A DNA stretch of 9,890 nt from an uncultured Oscillibacter sp. (GTDB lineage: Bacteria > Bacillota > Clostridia > Oscillospirales > Oscillospiraceae), in contig CAMXNV010000073.1 of NCBI GenBank assembly GCA_947245315.1, positions 1-9,890 of the forward strand, read 5' to 3'. Both the position numbers and the translations under genes were made by a program. Numbering within the stretch: the stretch's first letter is position 1; each line of letters opens with the position of its first letter. The notes under the pieces are model-generated. The model saw only the letters and a list, made by a program, of their open reading frames with translations, did no database searches and was not told the DNA's origin. Shown in pieces: positions 6,019 through 9,890 of the stretch.

Positions 6019-7005
6019 GTGCTTCAAATCTACGGCACCCTGGGCCCCGCCTGCGGGGAGACGGAGACACTGGTCCGGCTCTTCCGGGCGGGCATGACCG
6101 GCGTCCGGCTGAACCTGTCCCACGTGGGTCTGCCCGGCGCGGCGGAGGAGATCGAGCACCTCCACGCCGCCGCCCGGCGCTGCGGCGTCACGCCTCAGTT
6201 ACTGATTGATATGCAGGGCCCGGAGCTCCGGGTGGGAGCCCTGCCGGAGCCCCTGATGCTGGAGGAGGGGGCCTCGGTCCGGCTGGGGGAGGAGATTCCC
6301 CTGCCCGCCGCCGTCGGGCCCTATCTGGTCCCCGGACAGGAGGTCCTGCTGGACGACGGGAAGCTGCTCCTCCGGGTGACGGAGTCCCTGGAGCGGGGAG
6401 CCCTGGCCCGGGTGGAACGGGGGGGCGTCCTCCGGAGCCGGAAGAGCGCCGCCCTGCCCGGGGCGGACATCCGGCTCCCCGCCATGACGGACAGCGACCG
6501 GGAGAACCTCCGCCTGGCCCGGGACTACGGCGTCACCGGGGTCATGCAGCCCTTCGTCCGGGGCCGGGAGGACCTGGAGACCGTCCGGGAGGCCCTGGAC
6601 GCCGCGGGCGGGCGGGACATCCGCCTCTTCGCCAAGATCGAGAACCGGGAGGGTGTGGAGAAGCTGGAGGAGCTGCTCCCCGCCGCCGGGGAGATCGTCA
6701 TCGCCCGGGGGGACCTTGGGAACAGCGGCCCCCTGTGGGAGCTCCCCGCGCTGCAAAAGCGGATCGCGGCCGCCTGCCGGGCGGCGGGGAGGCCCTTCAT
6801 GGTGGTGACCCAGATGCTGGCCTCCATGGAGCGGAGCCCCGTGCCCACCCGGGCGGAGGTCAGCGACATCTTCAACGCCGTGCTGGACGGCGCGGCCTCG
6901 GTGATGCTCACCGGGGAGACCGCCGTGGGCCGGTATCCCGTGGAGGCTATGGAATATCTGGTCCACACCGTCCGGGAGGCGGAAAAATTTATAGGGGCTT
7001 TATAA
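6019..7005 (+). CDS. Pyruvate-kinase-like protein lacking the C-terminal domain
   Basis: Related to pyruvate kinase (PEP + ADP to pyruvate + ATP), but only 328 aa against about 470-585 for full enzymes. It contains the split A barrel and the B lid domain (about 66-150) and stops where the C-terminal allosteric domain would begin. Active-site features from GTG 6019: RLNLSH with Arg30, Asn32 and Ser34; IDMQGPELR with Asp64 and Arg71 (normally DTKGPEIR); catalytic-lysine motif AKIEN with Lys206 and Glu208; IARGDLG with Asp232; VTQMLASM with Thr264; then PTRAEVSDIFNAVLDGA and LTGETAVGRYPVEA. The ASFVR segment of pyruvate kinases reads QPFVR here (Pro178). Start: GTG 6019 follows a GGTGGTGG weak SD; GTG 6010 and 6007 are in-frame alternatives giving up to 332 aa. 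The metal and PEP residues look intact, so catalysis is plausible; regulation through the C domain is not. It probably reads through from mtnA or uses an unseen promoter. Confidence 0.88.
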   Translation: MLQIYGTLGPACGETETLVRLFRAGMTGVRLNLSHVGLPGAAEEIEHLHAAARRCGVTPQLLIDMQGPELRVGALPEPLMLEEGASVRLGEEIPLPAAVGPYLVPGQEVLLDDGKLLLRVTESLERGALARVERGGVLRSRKSAALPGADIRLPAMTDSDRENLRLARDYGVTGVMQPFVRGREDLETVREALDAAGGRDIRLFAKIENREGVEKLEELLPAAGEIVIARGDLGNSGPLWELPALQKRIAAACRAAGRPFMVVTQMLASMERSPVPTRAEVSDIFNAVLDGAASVMLTGETAVGRYPVEAMEYLVHTVREAEKFIGAL

Positions 7006-7017
7006 ATGTATAAAAGA

Positions 7018-7041
7018 AGCGCCCGGCGTAAGCCGGGCGCT
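7018..7041. terminator. Bidirectional Rho-independent terminator between convergent genes
   Basis: AGCGCCCGGC (7018-7027) pairs perfectly with GCCGGGCGCT (7032-7041) across a GTAA (GNRA-type) tetraloop. On the plus strand it is followed by GTTGTTA and a run of six T; on the minus strand by TTCTTTTATA. It lies 12 nt after the PK-like stop and 4 nt beyond the stop of the minus-strand 86-aa gene, so it can serve both. Confidence 0.9.
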
Positions 7042-7045
7042 GTTG

Positions 7046-7306
7046 TTATTTTTTGTGCCAAACCACATCCCCAAATCTAGCCGCAGAGGCTTTGCAGCTT
7101 TCCAGAGATTCACATAAGTCGTCGGTGATCACATCGTAACCGCCGCCGCGTCCGGCACAAAAGAATAGGTAATACCTTGTGCCCCCGGCGTACCGGCAGA
7201 TCGCCAGATATCGGACCACTCTGCCGTCTCCTTCAACGGTTCCGTAATTTCCCCTGTCCGAAAATTCCAGCACGGCTGCGCCGTCTAAAATATCAGGAAA
7301 TTCCAT
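7046..7306 (-). CDS. Hypothetical 86-aa protein, last gene of the nuclease operon
   Basis: I do not recognise the family. It is a small soluble protein with no signal peptide or membrane segment. The middle has an aromatic strand-like segment (GGTRYYLFFCAG, about 41-52), followed by a glycine-rich turn, an acidic stretch (YDVITDDLCESLESCK) and a basic end (VVWHKK). Translation is supported by GGAGG 9 nt before the ATG (complement of 7316-7320). Its start overlaps the end of the upstream 54-aa gene by 14 nt, and it ends right at the shared terminator, so it is a real operon member. Its base composition is visibly richer in A/T than its neighbours, which may indicate more recent arrival or weak selection. 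An alpha/beta fold is a guess; no function is proposed. Confidence 0.75.
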   Translation of the reverse strand: MEFPDILDGAAVLEFSDRGNYGTVEGDGRVVRYLAICRYAGGTRYYLFFCAGRGGGYDVITDDLCESLESCKASAARFGDVVWHKK

Positions 7307-7457
7307 CTGTGTATGCCTCCTGCCACAGCGCCTCGACGCCTGCCCGTCGGAGCCGGTCCTGCATTCTCTTCGCGGAAAATCCCGTAAACCAGAGCTGGTC
7401 GCCCTCCCGGCTGTGTATCGTCACCTGCGTAAAAAGCCCCCGCCTACGTCCGCTCAT
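7293..7457 (-). CDS. Hypothetical 54-aa protein between exonuclease and 86-aa gene
   Basis: Not recognised. A basic small protein starting MSGRRRGLFTQ, with strand-like segments (TQVTIHS, QLWFTGFS) and a helix-like KRMQDRLRRAGVEALWQEA. The ATG at 7457 is preferred over the in-frame ATG at 7478 because CGGAGG lies 7 nt upstream of the former. It overlaps the exonuclease gene by 14 nt at its start and the 86-aa gene by 14 nt at its end, a symmetrical pattern that suggests translational coupling of all three. It has no membrane segment. Because it is short and unrecognised, it could be a chance frame, but the SD and the ordered overlaps argue for translation. Confidence 0.62.
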   Translation of the reverse strand: MSGRRRGLFTQVTIHSREGDQLWFTGFSAKRMQDRLRRAGVEALWQEAYTDGIS

Positions 7458-8115
7458 ACAGCGGCCTCCGCCGGTCATAGGGCTGGGGCCGGTAGGTGAC
7501 GGAGGCGATCTTCCGGCCCGACCTGCCGTACTTGGGGTGTACGCCGAAGAGGTCTATGTAGCGCTCCAGGTCGTCCCGCTCCTCCGCCATGGCCTCCAGC
7601 AGCAGGGCCGCCGCCCGGGCGTCGTCGATGGCCCGGTGGCTGTTCACCGCCTCCAGGCAGTAGGCGGCGATGGCATTCTCCAGCTTGTGGGGGTAGTCCC
7701 GCCGGTCCCGGTACACCGTCAAGGCGTCCAGAAACCGGGGCTTTTTCAGCACCCCGGCCAGGCCCTGGGGCTGGAGGAGGCCGTAGAGGAAGTTCAGGTC
7801 AAACTGGGCGTTGTAGGCCACGATCAGGGGGCGCTCCGCCCCCTCCAGCAGCTCCGTGAAGGCCCGGGCGGCCTCGTCGTCCCCCACGCCCTCGGCGGCC
7901 AGGCGCTCGTCGGTGATGCCCGTCAGGTTTACGATGAAGGGGTCCAATCGGCGGCCCTCCGGCAGGCGGAGGAAGAGGTCCAGGCCCCCGGCCTCCGCGC
8001 CGCCCTCCAGGGCCACGGCGCCGATCTCGATGATCCGGTCCCGGGCGAAGTCGATGCCGGTGGTCTCCGTGTCGAAGACCAGCATCCGGTCGAAGCGGTT
8101 CCAAAGCTCCGTCAT
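7444..8115 (-). CDS. DEDDh 3'-5' exonuclease (DnaQ/Pol III epsilon-like)
   Basis: A 223-aa single-domain exonuclease of the DnaQ-like DEDDh superfamily, which removes nucleotides from 3' ends of DNA or RNA with two metal ions. Exo I is FDTETTG (Asp15, Glu17), Exo II is AYNAQFD (Asp106), and Exo III is HRAIDDA (His160, Asp165), so all five catalytic residues are present. The N-terminal half carries the common VNLTGITDE segment (63-70). No BRCT, helicase or polymerase domain is fused, so it is a stand-alone enzyme of the type often annotated as DNA polymerase III subunit epsilon; a proofreading role cannot be assumed. The ATG at 8115 has GGAGGAGG 7 nt upstream, and the start overlaps the stop of the nuclease gene by 4 nt (ATGA). 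Its end overlaps the 54-aa gene by 14 nt. Confidence 0.95.
   Translation of the reverse strand: MTELWNRFDRMLVFDTETTGIDFARDRIIEIGAVALEGGAEAGGLDLFLRLPEGRRLDPFIVNLTGITDERLAAEGVGDDEAARAFTELLEGAERPLIVAYNAQFDLNFLYGLLQPQGLAGVLKKPRFLDALTVYRDRRDYPHKLENAIAAYCLEAVNSHRAIDDARAAALLLEAMAEERDDLERYIDLFGVHPKYGRSGRKIASVTYRPQPYDRRRPLYERT
7465..7469 (-). promoter_or_regulatory. Ribosome binding site that sets the start of the 54-aa gene
   Basis: On the minus strand, GGAGG lies 7 nt upstream of ATG 7457 and inside the in-frame extension from ATG 7478, so the shorter product is favoured. Confidence 0.6.
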
Positions 8116-8819
8116 GCCGCGTCCTCCTCCAGGCAGCTCTCGCCGGTGGCGTAGTCGATGGCCACTCCGGGCTGGACGTTGTAGGCGAAGATGTTGAAGC
8201 AGATTCCGTCCCCCGCGTCCTCCACGGAGTAGGCCTCCATCTGCACCCCTCGGGCCACCAGCTCCCGGCCCACGAAGACGGGGGTCACCCGGTAGAGGAC
8301 ATGGTTGTCCGTCCGCTGGACGTAGTCCGCCACGTCGTTTTCAAAGGGCAGCATGCCGGTGACGTTGAGATACCGGGTCCCCGTGATGAGATTTTTTTCG
8401 TTGGCGTTCTCTCCCGCCAGCTGGAAGCCGATGAGGTGACAGCGGTTGTAGAGATATTTCCCGTCCACGCAGTCATACTTGGCGGAGACCCAGCCGGTGG
8501 GCTTCACATTGCCGATGTCCCCCCGTTCCTCGGTGGGCATCAGCTCCGGGCAGATGTTGGCGTAGGCCGCGCCGCAGCGGCCCAGGTAGTCCAGTTCGCT
8601 GTAGTACTCAAAGGCCTCCAGGGTCATGTCCTCCTTGGTAAAGCCGGGCTGGTTGTCCTCCAGTTCCACGTAGGCCGCCCCCTGGTAGGGGGGCAGGTCC
8701 TCCAGGGAGACGGGCTCCGGCTGGAGATACCACCGCGCCGCCGCCACGGCCACGCACAGGAGCAGCAGCACCACCGTCTGCTTGGGCGAGAGCTGCTGTT
8801 TGTTTCTCCGCTTGCTCAT
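8112..8819 (-). CDS. Membrane-anchored DNA/RNA non-specific endonuclease (EndA/NUC type)
   Basis: A 235-aa nuclease of the beta-beta-alpha-metal DNA/RNA non-specific endonuclease family, to which streptococcal EndA (DNA-entry nuclease) belongs. A basic N-terminus (MSKRRNKQQ) is followed by one hydrophobic segment (about 14-31), so the catalytic part should lie outside the membrane, tethered or released. The catalytic core is YLYNRCHLIGFQLAGE, with the general-base histidine His128 (RCH here where EndA/NucA have RGH), then NANEKNLITGTRYLN, where Asn143 is the likely metal ligand. The C-terminal part (VLYRVTPVF, NVQPGVAIDYATGES) is typical of this Firmicute subgroup. The start is ATG 8819, with GGGAGG 5 nt upstream; an in-frame ATG at 8975 would read through the promoter and is not used. 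First gene of the four-gene operon. Likely roles are nutrient DNA degradation or DNA uptake; no competence gene is nearby. Confidence 0.94.
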   Translation of the reverse strand: MSKRRNKQQLSPKQTVVLLLLCVAVAAARWYLQPEPVSLEDLPPYQGAAYVELEDNQPGFTKEDMTLEAFEYYSELDYLGRCGAAYANICPELMPTEERGDIGNVKPTGWVSAKYDCVDGKYLYNRCHLIGFQLAGENANEKNLITGTRYLNVTGMLPFENDVADYVQRTDNHVLYRVTPVFVGRELVARGVQMEAYSVEDAGDGICFNIFAYNVQPGVAIDYATGESCLEEDAA

Positions 8820-8871
8820 AGCATCCTCCCTTTTCTCATTCCGGCGTTTCGCATCAAAATCCGACACACCA

Positions 8872-8900
8872 AATATACCATGTTCCGCCAGCATTTTCAA
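8872..8900 (-). promoter_or_regulatory. Sigma-A-type promoter of the nuclease operon
   Basis: Read on the minus strand: TTGAAA (complement of 8895-8900), a 17-nt spacer, then TATATT (complement of 8872-8877), preceded by TGG, an extended -10. This is the best promoter in the window. Transcription should start near 8865, about 46 nt before the ATG at 8819. Confidence 0.85.
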
Positions 8901-8951
8901 CCGATAATCCGGCGGCCTTCGGACAAGCTGAGCTGTGACAAGATTCCCATC

Positions 8952-8968
8952 CGGGAGCGAGGCTCCCG
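8952..8968 (+). other. Short GC-rich hairpin upstream of the deacetylase SD
   Basis: CGGGAGC (8952-8958) pairs with GCTCCCG (8962-8968) over a 3-nt loop, 5 nt before AAGGAGG (8974-8980). There is no T-run. It may shape the leader of the deacetylase mRNA. A lone GATAAT at 8903-8908 is a possible -10 upstream, but I see no good -35 for it. Confidence 0.45.
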
Positions 8969-8986
8969 AGAACAAGGAGGTTCCAC

Positions 8987-9793
8987 ATGCTTCAGCGTAT
9001 GCGCAACGCGCTGCTTTTACTGCTGCCCTGCCTGTTTTTGGCGGCGGCGCTCTATCTCCAGGGGAAGACCCTGCCCGCGTCCTCCCCGGCGGTCATCCCG
9101 GCGTCGGCGGACAACTGGGGCCTGTCCTTCCCCAACGAGGGCCAGTCGCCGGTGGGCAACGCCTCCGTGGAGGAACTGGCCCAGTACGACGCCTGGTTCC
9201 TGGGGGACACGGGGGAGAAGGTGATCTACCTGACCTTCGACTGCGGCTATGAAAACGGCTACACGGAGAAGATACTGGACGCCCTGAAAAAGCACAACGC
9301 CCCGGCGGCCTTCTTTGTCGTGGGCAACATGATTGAGACGGCGCCGGACATCGTCCGCCGGATGGCGGCGGAGGGGCACATCGTGGGGAACCACACGTTC
9401 CACCACCCGGACATGTCGGCGATCTCGGACCAGGCGGCCTTCCAGAAGGAGCTGGACAGCCTGGCGGCGCTGTACCGGGAGACCACGGGGGAGGAGCTGC
9501 CCCACTTCTACCGGCCGCCCCAGGGGAAGTACAGCCAGGAGAACCTGAAACAGGCCCAGGCGCTGGGCTACCGGACGGTGTTCTGGAGCCTGGCCTATGT
9601 GGACTGGTACACGGACAACCAGCCCACGGCGGAGCAGGCCTATGGGAAGCTGCTGCCCCGGATACACGACGGGGCCATTGTGCTGCTGCACTCCACGTCG
9701 AAGACGAATGCGGATATTCTGGATGAGCTGCTGACGAAGTGGGAGGACATGGGCTATCGGTTTGCCTCGCTGGAGGAGCTGCCGGAGAGGTAG
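8987..9793 (+). CDS. pdaA: PdaA-like polysaccharide deacetylase (muramic-acid de-N-acetylase)
   Basis: Predicted NodB-fold (carbohydrate esterase 4) enzyme, 268 aa, acting outside the membrane on peptidoglycan. An N-terminal hydrophobic segment (about 7-23) serves as signal or anchor. Motif 1 is TFDCGYENGY (83-92), with catalytic-base Asp85; the second Asp of the usual TFDDG is Cys86. Motif 2 is NHTFHH (metal histidines His136 and His140), motif 3 is YRPPQGKY (175-182), motif 4 is VFWSLAYVDW (Asp206), and motif 5 is VLLHS (His235). The GYENGYT, GHIVGNHTFHHPDMS and WSLAYVDW blocks are characteristic of Bacillus PdaA, which deacetylates MurNAc for muramic-delta-lactam formation in the spore cortex. 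The start is ATG 8987, with AAGGAGG 6 nt upstream. It is divergent from the nuclease operon. If it is a true PdaA, the host forms spores; a vegetative PdaA-like role remains possible. Confidence 0.93.
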   Translation: MLQRMRNALLLLLPCLFLAAALYLQGKTLPASSPAVIPASADNWGLSFPNEGQSPVGNASVEELAQYDAWFLGDTGEKVIYLTFDCGYENGYTEKILDALKKHNAPAAFFVVGNMIETAPDIVRRMAAEGHIVGNHTFHHPDMSAISDQAAFQKELDSLAALYRETTGEELPHFYRPPQGKYSQENLKQAQALGYRTVFWSLAYVDWYTDNQPTAEQAYGKLLPRIHDGAIVLLHSTSKTNADILDELLTKWEDMGYRFASLEELPER

Positions 9794-9890
9794 GGCCGCC
9801 TGTCGGGGATATGGTGTTTCCGGGGGGATGGGCCGCCGATAGAACACCGTGTAGGGGGCGGGCTCTGTCCCGCCCCGTCTACCGGAAGCA
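9794..9890 (+). repeat. Repeat-like GC-rich tail with hairpin after the deacetylase
   Basis: No gene is visible. GGGGCGGG (9855-9862) pairs perfectly with CCCGCCCC (9869-9876) across the loop CTCTGT; GTAG (9851-9854) and CTAC (9879-9882) can extend it past a 2-nt bulge. Upstream lie a direct repeat GGGCCGCC (9793-9800 and 9830-9837) and an inverted pair GGTGTT (9813-9818)/AACACC (9843-9848). There is no T-run, so it is not a standard terminator. The look is that of a dispersed intergenic palindrome, but only one copy is present here. Confidence 0.5.

Noticed and set aside
8816..8839. Seven-codon minus-strand upstream frame (MRKGRML) whose TGA overlaps the nuclease ATG
   Set aside because: It has no SD of its own and contains the nuclease SD; a chance mini-frame is the simpler view, although coupled translation cannot be excluded.
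8112..8975. Extended nuclease start at ATG 8975 (287 aa)
   Set aside because: The extra 52 residues would cover the promoter at 8872-8900; ATG 8819 has GGGAGG 5 nt upstream and begins a typical basic plus hydrophobic N-terminus.
7177..9224. Long plus-strand open frames (7177-8154 and 8301-9224) opposite the minus operon and running into the deacetylase
   Set aside because: They cross promoters and gene boundaries of clearly identified genes and have no domain or SD; GC-driven shadows.

Overview
The window is GC-rich bacterial DNA with short gaps, strong Shine-Dalgarno (SD) sequences (GGAGG type) and frequent GTG/TTG-compatible starts. An S-layer-homology (SLH) protein, a PdaA-type muramic-acid deacetylase, a YknYZ/MacB-type ABC pair and an EndA-type membrane-anchored nuclease together suggest a high-GC, Gram-positive-type gut Firmicute, probably an Oscillospiraceae relative (Flavonifractor/Lawsonibacter-like). 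That placement is inference from gene content and style, not from a marker gene.

Layout. (1) 1-1730, + strand: the 3' part of an ABC ATPase and its MacB/FtsX-type permease, overlapping by 4 nt. (2) 1734-1817: a heptamer-rich inverted repeat starting just after the permease stop. (3) 1841-4108, +: a secreted protein with three N-terminal SLH modules and a long unrecognised C-terminal part, followed by a strong terminator. (4) 4190-7005, +: an extended -10 promoter, a structured leader, a nitroreductase, MtnA (methylthioribose-1-phosphate isomerase), a second copy of the heptamer inverted repeat, and a pyruvate-kinase-like protein that lacks the usual C-terminal domain. A bidirectional terminator at 7018-7041 closes the cluster. 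(5) 8900-7046, - strand: one good sigma-A-type promoter followed by four overlapping genes: membrane-anchored non-specific nuclease, DEDDh exonuclease, a 54-aa orphan and an 86-aa orphan. (6) 8987-9793, +: a divergent PdaA-like polysaccharide deacetylase, then a 97-nt repeat-like tail with a GC-rich hairpin.

How the genes fit together. The ABC pair probably exports a peptide or drug-like substrate. The SLH protein and the deacetylase are envelope functions. MtnA belongs to salvage of methylthioadenosine-type by-products; why it sits with a flavin reductase and a PK-like enzyme is unknown. The minus-strand operon pairs an extracytoplasmic nuclease with a cytoplasmic 3'-5' exonuclease and two unrecognised small proteins. 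No tRNA, rRNA, CRISPR array, transposase or phage gene was seen. The most interesting items are the paired heptamer inverted repeats (both begin two bases after a stop codon), the C-domain-less PK paralogue and the tightly overlapped nuclease operon with two orphan genes.
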